Part shown: positions 21,640-33,620 of the stretch, in pieces
Layout: each line of letters begins with the position of its first letter
Position numbering within the stretch: position 1 is the first letter of the stretch
Assembly: GCF_024323335.1 (NCBI RefSeq)
Contig: NC_066584.1
Span: 236,883,494 to 236,947,493 of the forward strand
Length of the DNA: 64,000 bases
From: Lathyrus oleraceus
Taxonomy: Eukaryota > Streptophyta > Magnoliopsida > Fabales > Fabaceae
Direction of reading: 5' to 3'
Made by a program: the position numbers and the translations under genes
Notes under the pieces: model-generated
Seen by the model: only the letters and a program-made list of their open reading frames with translations
Told to the model about the DNA's origin: nothing
The model's database searches: none

Positions 21640-24600
21640 TGTAAGACCCTAATTTTGACCCTAAGATCCCTCATGGCATCATAACATTTCTCATTTGCAT
21701 TTGCCTCAAGGATCATAGCATCTTGGCTCCTTAACCTTAGGGTTGGGACTTGTGTGAGTTGGTTTGAGATCATCAAGCATGCTTGAATTTTATATTATTG
21801 CTTTTCTTATTTTGTTTACTAACCAAAAGTACAAAAATATGTCACTAACTTGTTTGTTTTTGAAGCTTAAGCAATCATGTGTGCCCTTGCTCCTAGGAGG
21901 CCCCTATGCTCAAAGAAGTGGCCAGATGAAGATGAAAGCAAGCATGGAAATGGTTCCCAAAGCTCTCAATCATCATATATGTCTCCCAAGTATCTCAATT
22001 TGTCAATTTGATCAAGATAAACCAAAGGGCTTGAGGATTGTTTCCCAAGGAAACCCTAATTCAATTGTGCATTGACTATGCCTTGCTCATGAAGCAACCT
22101 CAACCTATGATCAAATACAATCAAGGTAAGTTATTTAATTCATAATTTTATGAATATATGAGCCTATGTGAGTGTCCTCAATCATTCATTCATCAAGATT
22201 TGAAGTTTGGCTTTGAGAAGTTGATCAGTCAAATCATTTGACTATTTTGAAATCCACTGAGACCTAACTTTTGATGTGTTTGTCAAATGAAGATGACCCC
22301 AAGAGAAAACATGTTCTTAAGAACCATATGAACAGCTTTCATGTTCATCAAAAATTCATTTGAAACTTGGAAGGTCATCATTCATTTCAGAACATTATAG
22401 GTCATTTTGACTGAAACCCTAATTTTGGGCAACTTCCCAAAGACATAACTCCTTCATTTTTTATTATTTTGAGGTGATACCAAGTGCATTGGAAATTTTA
22501 ATATGTCTAATTAAATTGTTATGTTGGACAAAATTCCATAATCCTAAAATAAGTACATGTGATAATACAAAACATTATAGGTCACTTTGGACCAACGCCA
22601 TTGAAATGTGAAAAAGTCCAACTTCAAGTGCCCATAACTTTCTCATCAAAAGTCCAAATGATGCAAAATTTAAGTCCAAATTGATTTTATTGAAAAGGTA
22701 TACAACTTTGATGTTGGAGGTTTTTCCATTTGAGGCTTGTATCATTGAAACAGAAGGGCTTAAAGTTGGTCTATTTTGGCAAATTTCTCAAATACATGTT
22801 TTGTACCTTGAACTTCATGGCCTGTTTTTATAAATTTCCACACTCCAAATGAATTTTTGTTCAACATATATTTTGTTCCTTATGTCAAGATCTTTCCAAC
22901 CATTACCCACATGCCTATGTTTGAATTTTCCAATTGGCATTTTCGAAGAGGTGAAACTTTATGATCAATTATGCATAACATGTTAAATTTCCATACACAA
23001 GCAAATGCCTTGCAATCTGCACGTCCATTTCACTTTCATTTGTGTTCAGCACTCATTTGCAATTGCTTTTGGGCCTCACATGCGCCTGTACAGGCCCATG
23101 CATGGAGGACCCAAGTTCATGCACACACGAGTTTGATCACACTTTGCATCAACTGTGGCTATAAATAGAAGGCATGGCTTCACTTGAATCTAAACCTGAA
23201 GGCGCCTGAACCTCTACTCAATTGATTCCCCACCCTCTCACCAAAGGAATTCTGAAATTTCAATTCTCTTTTCAAGCTTAAATTTCAACTTCCCTAGTTG
23301 ATCTTTAGCTTCTAATTCCTTAGCCTTGCTTCATTATCACTTCAAGATCAAGCTGCAATCAAGAGTTGGATTGGATTTTGTTCTTAAAAGCTGCACTTCA
23401 AAGGTTTAATCCTCAACTGTTTTGATTCGAATCTCTCTGATTATTGTGCATTGCTTGGTTTGGTTGGCATTTCTGAAGTCCTCATTTGAGAGGCAAGCCC
23501 GTGGGGTTTTAATTTTGTGAATTGGTTAACTTCATATTGAAAACCTTATTTTTCAACCTCAGATTTCTTCTTCTATAAGAGTCTTGAGCAAGAACTAAGG
23601 TCACAGGGGTGATGTACATCACCCCAGTTTTCATTTGGTATATGGATCGTGAGTTTCGGTTGAGGTTGTAAAACCTGCAACTGGTGGCCGAATTATTAAG
23701 CTTGCCGGAGAAGATGGTGGTTTCCACCACCGTCCCTTACGTGGCTGACCGCAGAGCCCTTGGATCCATTAGCTATGATATAATCCTGGCCACGCGTTTT
23801 ATTTACTTTTTTTAATTCAATGTGTCGTAATGTTGACCAAGGTGTACCATACACGCGCGCTTCATGTTCCTTGGATCAGCCACGTCAATTAATAAGCGAT
23901 GATCCAAGCGCTGTGGTTTTTCCTATTTTCTAAATTTTTCAATTTATTTTCTTTTATTCCATTTTATTTTGAAAATTCATAACTTCTTTATTTGGAATCA
24001 CAAAAATATGGGACCAATTGCAAAAAAATTCTCTTAAATTCTAGTTTCATAAAATGATTTTTAATTATTTTTGTGATTCCATTTAATATTTTTTGTGAAT
24101 TATTTCATTTATGGTTGTTTTTAATTCATTTAAAATACCATTTGATATTCAAAAATGCCAAAAATATTTTCTTAACATCTTTGGATGATAATGAATCTAT
24201 GAAAAATATTTTCATCAATTTCTCAATGGATTTGAGATTTATTTGAGATTTTAGTCCAATTATGTCATTTTTTTCTCCATTTTTAATTGTTTAAAATTAG
24301 TTTCTGTTTTCAAAAAATATTGAGAAATTTTGTCAAACTTAGTTTGACCATGTTAGACTTATGATGATCCAATTGGACTTTTCCAAGTTGATTTCAATTG
24401 GATTTGAAGTTTGACATTTATTTGTTCATTTCATTTTATGCATTAGTTTAATTCCAAAAAAAAATACCAAAAATATGTTTGACCTTTCTTGACCTCTAAT
24501 CTTCATTTTACTTTTGTTTACCATTGATTGATGTTGATTCCATTCATGCTTGATCAATGTGTTTTGGTTATGTCTTTTGAATTTCAATTATGTACATTCC

Positions 24601-26506
24601 ATTTCCATCTTCATCTTCTTCTTTTTCTTTTGACCAATGAGTTAATGATTTGTGGTTAGTCTTGACATATGAGAGGCTTAACCTTCTTTGATCCAAATCA
24701 AATTCATCTTGATCAAAGATCAAGTGAATTGCTTTGTGTCCAAGATAGGTTGCTTCTTGGTCAAGCAAAGAACCTAATATCCATACAAGGTCATTCTTCT
24801 TTTCTTTTGACATGGCAAGTTGTAGGAGCTTGGCTTACTAGTCATGATCTCTAACTTGTGTTTATTTGCCTATAGTTTTATTGACCGGCCTCAGATAGGT
24901 GTGACTACTACATTAGTCCACTTACGATTGCTTAACATAGCGCTAAATTGCCTTATGGCACACTAACACTAACACTAACTACTAATTACTAACTTTTAAT
25001 TCAAGCATTTAATTCTTGCAATTTACTTTAATACAATTTAACTTCTTGCTCATTTATTCATATTGTCTTTTTCCCTTTGCTCACTTGAGCTCATGTTTAT
25101 GTTTATGCCATTTGCCTTGTGCTTGTTTTATTTTTGTTTGTGTGAACCTATGCAAAAGGAGAAAGGACTTAGAATTAGGACCTTACCTATGCTAAATGGA
25201 GTTCAAGAGCAACTAGGCCTCATGCCTTTAGAATGCTATAATTGTTGAAGAGAAACTAGGCCTCATGCCTTTAGAATGCTTAATCTTGAAGATGACATTG
25301 AAAGGACCCCTATTCTAAACTCACTCTTGTCCATTCTTTCTATTGCATTGTGAACCTTTTTGATTTGTTTGTTCTTGTGTGGTAGGGATCCCAAACTTGA
25401 GCTAATTAAGAGGACTATTGTCATGAGCATCCAAGATAAGAGAGAAATCCAAATTGGAAGATCCTAGGAGCTTGATTGAATATTTGCTTGATTGCTTGAG
25501 TTAATTGTTTATTGCTTGCTAAGTCCAAAGGAAAGGAGCAACTTGGATCATCTTTATGATCTCAAGGAAGGAACTCCAAGGGTTTTATTTCTCATCTCTC
25601 ATCTTTGCATGTTTAGGACCTAGCCCTTCTCTTCTTATCTCCACTCTAACCCAAGCCAAACTTATTTTGTGCAAACATTGACATTGTTTTAAAAATTAGA
25701 AACCTAGGCACTATGCCTTTGATTTTTTTTCAAACTCTTTTCATAATACTTATTTTGAATTAAACCTTAAGTCAACTTTGACTTCTTTTTGTGAATACTT
25801 CCAATTGGTAAATCCAACTCACTTCAAATCTTTTTGTGGTTCCAATGGCCACCTTTGCCAAAGCTTTTCATAAACATTAGCTATTAGGTTTGAGTTAGCA
25901 TAGTGGTTGATGTAAACCTCACCTTATCCTTAGTGATTAGACTATAAGTCTTCCATACTTATTATAGGGTGGATCCCTCACTAGTATGTTGAAGCTCTCC
26001 TCACATGGTGGATTGTGGTTTAGGTTGAGTTTTCTCCCTTTGATAACAAAAGACCTTAAGGCTTTTGACCAATCAATTCACCAATTTATTTTGAGATTTT
26101 TACCCCGAACTACGAGGTTTTGATCCTATCTTTGTGATGGTACGTAGACAATGGGTTTATCCATTCAAACAACAAAATTGTAAATATTGTATATTTTGCT
26201 CTCATCTCCCCAATCATGTTTGCACAAATATTTTCACAAATACCAACCTACCATACAACATTGGTAAAAAGGGATCCCTTAGAGTAATAAGGATGTTTTT
26301 GGTGCTTAAAACCTTCCCATTGCATAACCAACCCCCTTACCCAGATCTCTGACATTTCTATTAGTTTTTTATTTGATAAAACTTTTCGGTTTTTGTTCGC
26401 TTTCTAACCTTTCCTTTGGAAAAATAGAAGTGCGGTGGCGACTCGAATTGTATGATTTACTTTTGATTTAGTCAATAAATATAAAGGTAACGAATATCCT
26501 GCTACA
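21640..26506 (+). repeat. Solo LTR of an Ogre element (4,867 bp)
   Basis: It starts TGTAAGACCC and ends TATCCTGCTACA, with perfect 5-bp target duplications ACTGG on both sides (21635-21639 and 26507-26511). There is no internal element sequence, so this is a solo LTR, the usual product of unequal recombination between two LTRs. It sits in gag of Ogre copy 2; skipping it and one ACTGG restores an uninterrupted gag frame. Its first 435 bp match the LTR fragment at 17819. No gene lies in it; short frames are A/T-rich noise. Confidence 0.93.
23160..23168 (+). promoter_or_regulatory. TATA box of the solo Ogre LTR
   Basis: TATAAATAG lies 1.5 kb into the LTR. It is the best promoter candidate in the LTR and could drive readthrough RNA antisense to the Ogre copy 2 gag and away from 23 kb to the right. 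Confidence 0.5.
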
Positions 26507-27434
26507 ACTGGCAATCATCCGCTCATAATAGAATGAGCTCAGGGTCTTGAGAAAAAATTTAGTCATCTCCTTCTATTCCAAAGGAGGGGTAATTTGAGCA
26601 GCAAGCTCTCTCCATCTTTGTGCATACTCCTTAAACGTCTCTTTATCTTTCTGAGACAACGACCTCAATTGGTCCCTATCTGGAGCCATATCAACATTAT
26701 ATTTCTACTGCTTCACGAATGCTTCGCCTAAATCATTGAATGTGCGGATGCCCGCACTATCCAATCCCATGTACCACCTCAGAGTGGCACCGATCAAGCT
26801 GTCTTGAAAATAATGGACCAATAATTGATCATTATCGATTTGAGTAGACATCTTTCTGGCATACATCACCAGATGACTGAGTGGACAAGTATTCCCCTTG
26901 TACTTTTCAAAGTCATGCACTTTGAACTTCACCGGGATCTTAACATTCGGAACCAAACAAAGCTCTACAACACTCTTCCCAAACAGATCTTTGCCCCTCA
27001 AAGTTTTCAACTCCTTTCGCAGTTCAAGGAATTGGTCCTTCATCCCGTCCATCTTCTCATACACACCAGGGCCCTCAGATGGCTCAAAATGATAGATGGT
27101 GTCTTTCACACGGGGTAGAGTATGCACAACAGGCGGTGGCACAGGCATGACCAGGCTAGATGCCGACATAGAAGCAAAAGTAGGCACAAAGCCTCCAGGA
27201 ACCAAATTAGGCGGCATTCCCTACGGGAATCCGGCAGGCATGTTAGGTGCAAAGTGAGCAGCAGTTGTAAGAATTGTAGAGGTAGCCACCTCTGAAATAA
27301 CAGTCCTATGAGGAGGAGGAGTTGCAGGCGTTATAGAAAGACTGGCTCTGAGCAGCTAGCACTGACTCCATCATGGCAGTCAGACGGGCGATCTCATCCT
27401 TCAAGTCTCTATTCTCTTGATCTAGATGCTCCAT
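26507..27434 (-). pseudogene. Ogre copy 2 Gag N-terminal part
   Basis: Gag starts at the ATG 27434-27432 with a short coiled coil (E-H-L-D-Q-E-N-R-D-L-K-D-E-I). A Pro-rich linker with stops or frame breaks (27370-27220) follows, then the capsid-like region in the frame 27217-26705 (V-P-N-V-K-I-P-V-K-F-K, Y-K-G, C-P-L-S-H, W-Y-M-G-L-D and W-x-D-L-G-E-A-F-like end). The frame continues to the solo LTR insertion point, where A-S-Y-P-N-D-F-T is split by the insertion. The family role is capsid formation. Confidence 0.85.
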
Positions 27435-27601
27435 AATATTTGAGTGATTGGGGTGGGTATTGTATCGATGAGTCAGTTTGGCTGAAGCTCAGAAGAAACA
27501 CCAATGAGACATCTGGCGAAAGAGAAACCTGCTTATGCAAATGATGCATGAAATGCAATGCTTGATTATTTTTGTTTACAAGGAACTTACTATTTTATTT
27601 G

Positions 27602-27696
<95 letters not shown>

Positions 27697-27819
27697 CAAT
27701 AATTGCAATAATTAGATATGACCATAAAAATCCCTTTTATTTATATAATTGGAAGGATTACACTGAGTACACTTTCAGAAACCAAATGAAAAATACAAGA
27801 GAAAATGAGACTAGTCATC
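27435..27819. other. Ogre ORF1-gag spacer
   Basis: Non-coding gap between ORF1 and gag of copy 2. It is mostly taken up by an (AT)n microsatellite at 27605-27692. Confidence 0.6.
27605..27692. repeat. (AT)n microsatellite, about 44 units
   Basis: A nearly pure AT dinucleotide run. The Ile/Tyr open frame across it is an artefact. Confidence 0.97.
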
Positions 27820-28326
27820 CTAAGGATCCCTAACAACAATGTCAGAAGATATGGCTGCAGGCGCGTACTTCCTTCGAATGCGTCGGATCTCGGTCTCAAA
27901 AGAAGCCTTCATCTGAGTCTTCTCAAGGACAAGTAGGTCAATAATCTTCTTCCAAGCAATGGAAGGCTGAGCCATACTAGAGGAAGATGAAACCTCTGGT
28001 TCTCTCTGTCTCTTTGTCACTCGGTCTTCAAGTAACTCAATAAGTGCATCTTTGTCCTTAGACTCAAGTTGCAACTCCTCGTGCTTTTTGCTCAAAGCAT
28101 GAAAACGCTCTTCCCACATATCCTTCTCTTGCTTCATCTTGGAGAGCGCGTCTTCCAACTCCTATACATCTTGGTTAGGGAGAGTTAATGGCTCAACCAC
28201 AACCATAGACATAGGTCTTTCACAAGCATAAAGTATCTTCAATTCCAAAACTCTCTTCTTCACCCAAGAAGTGTAAGCTTCCAAAGCTACACAGTTACGC
28301 GGACCAAGCTCAGATCTTCCTTCCAT
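27820..28326 (-). pseudogene. Ogre copy 2 ORF1, C-terminal fragment
   Basis: Ogre elements carry an ORF of unknown function between the 5' LTR and gag; this fragment lies in that place. The frame is readable from about 28340, with an ATG at 28326-28324 that is internal to the original protein. A TAG at 28164-28162 interrupts it. The sequence includes S-W-V-K-K-R-V-L-E-L-K, a long charged coiled coil (E-D-A-L-S-K-M-K-Q-E) and a basic tail ending V-R-D-P. The upstream half of ORF1 is missing; the DNA changes into LTR sequence at about 28335. Confidence 0.65.
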
Positions 28327-28334
28327 GACATGAA

Positions 28335-31223
28335 TGAATAAAGAAGGGGAATGAGACGAAGAGGGAGGGGGAATGGATTCAACACAAATTGGTCAAAGGA
28401 GGACTTTTACCAAATTAAGATCATTCGTTCATTTTGAGAGATGGAATGTGCATTCCATCAATCCCCTAAATCCAATTATCTTAACCTAGCAAACTCAAAT
28501 CAATCTTGACCAAGGCCCAACAACATAAGTCAAACTTACAAAGTCAATTAAAATGGCTCTACATAATTAATTTGGCATTTAAACAATTAAAAATAATAAA
28601 AATATGCATTAAATTAAATTATGGTTGGTCAATTTCCTAAAACCTCATCAAAACACCAAAGAAATGACCATGAGACTTATCATAGGTCAAACAAGGTCAA
28701 AGAACCTTAGAGAAAAAATATCAGAATTTTTGGAAACTTAAAAGTATTTTTAAACAATTAAAAATATTTACAAAATCAATTAAATCATGAAAAATATTAA
28801 TAATTCTCCAAAAAATAATTTTAATTCATAAAATGAAAGAGGAATTTATTTTAAAAAATTTGGTGAAACTCTCATATTTTTTGGATCAATATTAAATTTA
28901 ATACGAATTAATGAAAATAAAACAAATAAAAGGAAATCAATTAATCAGAAAAAACGTGGACCACTTGATCTCCCTCATTAATTGAGGTGGCAGATCAAGT
29001 GGATGAAAATGTGTGTTCCATGGTACACTTGAGTCAGCGCGCCACACAGTTGGTAATCAAAAGGAACGCTCATGATTAAAACATAAAGACTTGATCATGT
29101 GGCTCAGAACCTATCCAGCACATCGCCGGAGCAAACCATCGGTCGTCTTCTCAGGCTACCTTGGTCGGACTGGTTCTCTCATCACCATTACAAAAATGAA
29201 AAAGAAGGACATGATCTTAAAGAAAAAATGGCACTGATCACGAATCTGACCTCAATTCATCCTAACTCCAAGTACATTGAGAGATGCATGGAGTTGAAAT
29301 TTGAGGTACATGAACTGAGTTGCTTCGATTTGACCTCAAAGCAACTCAATCTTCTTGCCTACATTGGTAGGACTTCATACAACCAAGGATCCAAGAGAAT
29401 TGATGAGAATTGAGAGAGAATCGAAGAGAATAAAAAATATGGAAAATACCTTCAATGTTGTACATAACTTGATCTCTCTTGCTTCAATTCTCGTTTGATC
29501 TTGCTCCAGAAGCTTGTAGAAGTGGCTTAGGATTGAAATAAAGCTTTGGATCCAGGAGATTTTGAATCTCCAAATAGTGAGATTCAAACTCGATTTTCAA
29601 ATGAAAACTCTCAGGTTTTCCTTTCAAATGTGAGGGTTTCAATTGTGGGAGGCAAAGCTGGTGCGCATGGGTCCTCAAATCTGATGCAAGGGCCTCTTCT
29701 TTATAGCAAATTTAAGTGTTGTTTGCACCTTCCAAAATGTTTCCAAATTTGGCAATTGAGTGATGCATGCTTGCATGGGCGTGTACAAGCCCATGAAGCT
29801 ACTCAATTAAGTCAATAATTACATGTAATTGAGTCTGAATGTGAATTGGAATGCAAGGCAAAAGTGTGCAGCTGTTTGAAGTTTAATCTTTTCCAAATGA
29901 TGCATCCATGTTCAGACCATGTGCAGACCACTCAAACCTTGTCCAAAATGAATGAAATTAGACTCTTTGGAAAGGTTAGATCAAGAGGAACAACTATTAT
30001 GTTGAACACTTTTCCATTTAAAGCTTGTATCATGATGAATTTTGAGGTGGAAGTTTGGAAATTTCAACATGTCAAAATATTTTTTAAGTGTCAAGCCATA
30101 TGTTCAACTGTTCCACCTTGGCTAACTTTTTATGTGAGCTTCAAATGAGAAAAGTGTCTTCATAAAAGTTGTATATCTTTCTAAAACCTTCAAAATGGTT
30201 CAAAATTTGACCTAATTTGCATTTAGGATGAATGAGTTATGCATTTTTGAAGTTGAGGAAAATCACTTGTTCAATGGTATTGGTCCAAAATGACCTATAA
30301 TGTATCCTTATATCACATGCTCATAACAATTGATTTAGCTCTTCTTCCGAACATCAAAGTTGAAGTAGACACCTTGAATTTGATTGTGAAACTAGGAAAT
30401 ATTTCATCTCATAAAAATTGAGCGAGTTATGGCCTTGGGAAGTTGACCTCCAAATTATGGTTTAGACAAAATGACCTATAATCTTTCAACATAAAAAATA
30501 ACTTTCCAAGCAAAACTAGCTCTAGAACCCAAGATTAAAGTTGTTTTGGAATTTCATTTAGAGTAACTTTGCTCTTGGAATCATTTTCATATGATGAAAA
30601 TTGTAGGAGATATGGTCTAGGGGACCCCAGTTTTGATCAGATGAATCCCTCTGGTCAACCCCCATCAACCACCTTGCTAGCTTGCAATTCTCTTGACATT
30701 TTGGACTCATGGGAGATCATATATGCATAAAATGATGGAATTTGAAGTGTCCCTTGAACTATTTAATCAATTGGTGAAGAATCTTGGTGAAGAAGTTACA
30801 CAAGATACCTAGATGAACTAGGGTTCAAGGACCACCAATTCCAAACTCTTGAAGAATTCTTGATCAAAATAACATGTGAAGATCATGGGGACTCATATAT
30901 GATGCCTAGAGCCTTTGTGGATCATTATTGGTTGAGCTCTTAGCAATAAGGGTCTTAAACCCTAGATGTGAACTTGATAGATCAAAGGTGATCAAGTGCC
31001 CTACCTAAAAAAGAGTTAGGCAAATGCAAATACATATTTTTGGTATTTTGGTTAGTAAAGATGATAAAATACAAAGTATGATACAATCACATAATGCTTG
31101 GTGATCTCTCCTAATACAAACCCAATGAATGAGGGGTAAGGAGGATGCCAAGGTATGATCCCAATGCTAATGCATATGATGAGATAGCATGAGGGATCTT
31201 AGGGTCAAAATTGGGGTCTTACA
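28335..31223 (-). repeat. Ogre copy 2 5' LTR, 3' part deleted
   Basis: On the minus strand it starts TGTAAGACCCCAATTTTGAC at 31223. It can be followed against the LTR of copy 3, including the paired stretches near 28440 and 45370, until the ORF1 junction. About 2.9 kb remain of a roughly 4.2-kb LTR. A TATA candidate (TATAAAG) lies at 29699-29705 on the minus strand. No gene is seen in it. Confidence 0.8.
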
Positions 31224-32307
31224 CCGGTGACGAATATTCTCTCTTCCGGTAGTCTATCCAGTAACCGATAGATGTAATTCCTATTTCTCCCCTCAAGGTC
31301 TATCCTTGATATGTTCACCCTAACCGGTGATGAATATTCTCTTTTTGGTATTATATCCAGTAACTGATAGATGTAATTGTTATTTATCCCCTCAGCGTCT
31401 ATCCTTGATATGTTCACCTTAACCGATGACGAATATTCTCTTTTTGGTATTCTATCCAGTAACTGATAGATGTAATTCCTATTTTTTCCCGGCAGTATAT
31501 CCTTGATATGTTCATCTTAACTAATGACGGATATTCTTCCCTTTGAGTCTATCCTTGATATGTTCACTTTAACCAGTGATGGATATTCTTTTTCTTTGCG
31601 GTCTTTACCCAATAACCTGTAGTTGTAAATCCTATTTTGACTTTTCCTCAGCAGGTTATTCTTACCCAGTAACTGGTAATGAATACACCTCATATTTCCC
31701 TCAGCGAGTCATCCTTGATATGTTTACCCTAACCGGTAACAGATGTCCTCCCTATCAGGTTATGTTATCTCCTTACCCAGAAACCGGTAGTGGATAATAT
31801 ACTTCTTCTACTTCTGTGTCGAAGATATTTTCTCCCCCAGTTGAGTTCGAGTGCGTATTTCCTCAGTGAAATCTTCATTTCCTGTTTGGTTCGAGTATTT
31901 CAGTTTTGTCCTACTTTACCCGTTTTCCCTGCAGATTTTCCCTTTTATCCCCGACTGAGTCTTTCTATTAATTTATTTTCATGGAATCCCTCATGTCCCC
32001 CAACAGTTTTAAGTCGTGGCCTGACCTACGCACAACCTTTTATTCCCCAGAGGCTCTGTCTCCCCAATGAGTTTTCCTTATGGAATGCATTATACTCCTG
32101 TGGACTTTCGGTTTCTCCGAATTCTTTTCCTTTGTGGAAATATTTTCCCCACAGAGATTATTTTAGCATTCATATCATATGCATCATCAGGTCTCTTAAG
32201 GACCAAAATTTATTTTTATATGTTGTTATTTAAGCCCATTATACTGAGTCGATACGAATATTTTAACCTCCATCTCCTCAACTAGAACGTCCTTAAATAG
32301 GGGCAGC
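31224..32307 (+). repeat. Ogre copy 3 3' UTR minisatellite
   Basis: From 31224 to about 31600 a unit of about 105-115 bp recurs four times: ACCGGTGANGAATATTC, then CCAGTAACYGATAGATG, then TATCCTTGATATGTTCA. The same words occur more loosely in copy 1 at 16500-17340. The stretch 31600-32307 is degenerate and ends in the polypurine tract before the LTR. Confidence 0.8.
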
Positions 32308-32471
32308 TGTAAAACCCTAATTTTGACCCTAAGATCCCTCATGCTATCTCATCATATGCATTGGCATTGGGGTCACAACTTATCCTCCTTACCCCTCATT
32401 CATTGGGTTTGTATTGGGAGAGATCACCAAGCACATTTAATTATATCATACTTTGTTTTTCATTATTTACT
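32308..32471 (+). repeat. Ogre copy 3 LTR, part left of the SIRE insertion
   Basis: First 164 bp of the LTR, ending in the target duplication TTACT (32467-32471). It matches the start of the copy 2 LTR (the shared words CATGCTATCTCATCATATGC and CCTTACCCCTCATTCATTGG). Confidence 0.88.
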
Positions 32472-33538
32472 TGTAAGAACAAAAATTGTTCTACAACAGA
32501 TTCCTTGATTTTGATGATAACAAAGGATGAAACCAAAAATGGCACCCTAACAAAAAGTTTCTAAGTGTGCAGGATTCTAAAGAAAGAAGGAAGAAATCTG
32601 ATGATGTCATCAGATACAGAACCAGATCAGATACAAATTATCAGAAGATAAGAAGCATCTGAAGTAGAAACATGTTCAAGAAAGTTTAACTCTGAGCTAA
32701 ACAGCAAAGTATCAGAAGCATCTGAACAAGAAGTAAGCTCTAGAAGTTCTGACTCTGATCAACGCCATCTCTAAACTCCAGAACTTATCAGCGCTATCTG
32801 AAGAATCCATCAGAAGCAAGACTCCAAGATTCTCAGATACACAAAGACTCTGATCATGGAATTGCTAATCATGAAAGAGTAACGTTAAAGTCAAGTAAAG
32901 ATTTGCAAATGGATTTCCTAAAACAGAAAGAGACGTTAATCTCCAATTTCAATAAAGAAGATACTATATGTGGTAAGTAGTCATCTCAAGGAGAGAAAGT
33001 TATCCTGCAGAAGCTATTTATGTTATGGCGTAAAATCATCTTATTACTCATCAGTTTCAACTACTACCTCACTGATCTATATAAAGGACTGCAAATCAAC
33101 ATTCAGCACAACACACATAAGGAAAAATTATACTGAAACATCAACGCTCAAGAAAACACTCTTGCTCTCTAAATCTTCACGAAGCTTTTGCTTATAACGT
33201 GAAACACTTTGTTCTTACTATTGTAATACTTGCTTATCTTAGAAGCACTCTAGATTACATAAATCTTTTATCTATTGTTTGTTTATTTCCTCAAGTGACT
33301 CTGTGTAGTCTGTATACTTGAGAGGACTAAGAGATCTTTCTCTTAGACGTTGTTTGTAATCTTTCAAGATTAGTGGATTAAGTCCTTGTTGAAGGCGAAA
33401 TCACCTTGGCCGGATGGACTGGAGTAGCTCTGTGTTATAAGCGAACCAGTATAAAATCATTGTGTGGTTTTCATTTTGAAAAAGCGCTTATTTTTCCAAA
33501 CAATTCAAACCCCCCCTTTCTTGTTTTTCTCACCTTCA
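32472..33538 (+). repeat. SIRE 5' LTR (1,067 bp)
   Basis: TGTAAGAACAAAAATTG ... TCTCACCTTCA. It contains many TCTGA/CAGAAG words, a TATA box at 33078-33085 and likely R/U5 downstream. Confidence 0.95.
33078..33085 (+). promoter_or_regulatory. TATA box of SIRE 5' LTR
   Basis: TATATAAA in CTATATAAAGG. The same sequence lies in the 3' LTR at about 42346-42353, from where it could drive readthrough into the Ogre LTR to the right. Confidence 0.65.
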
Positions 33539-33540
33539 AT

Positions 33541-33552
33541 TGGTATCAGAGC
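33541..33552 (+). promoter_or_regulatory. Primer binding site, initiator tRNA-Met
   Basis: TGGTATCAGAGC two bases after the LTR end, complementary to the 3' end of initiator tRNA-Met, as usual in copia elements. Confidence 0.93.
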
Positions 33553-33620
33553 TCCGGCTCTATTATTGATTTTCTAATCAAACACTTAACAGTGTAGAGA
33601 GATCCAGTACGAGAAAAACT

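Larger units (their letters stand above)
18249..31223 (-). mobile_element. Ogre retrotransposon, copy 2, minus strand, truncated
   Basis: In minus order: LTR 5' part (31223 to about 28335), a jump into the end of ORF1 (28326-27820), gag (27434-26507 and 21639 onward), protease, intron (19280-19024) and RT (19023-18249). The RT is cut at the CATTG junction with copy 1. A solo LTR of another Ogre splits gag at 21640-26506. The LTR start at 31223 abuts the 3' UTR of Ogre copy 3, read in the opposite direction. Confidence 0.87.

Noticed and set aside
27558..27833. Open frame of alternating Ile and Tyr
   Set aside because: It is only the translation of an (AT)n microsatellite.
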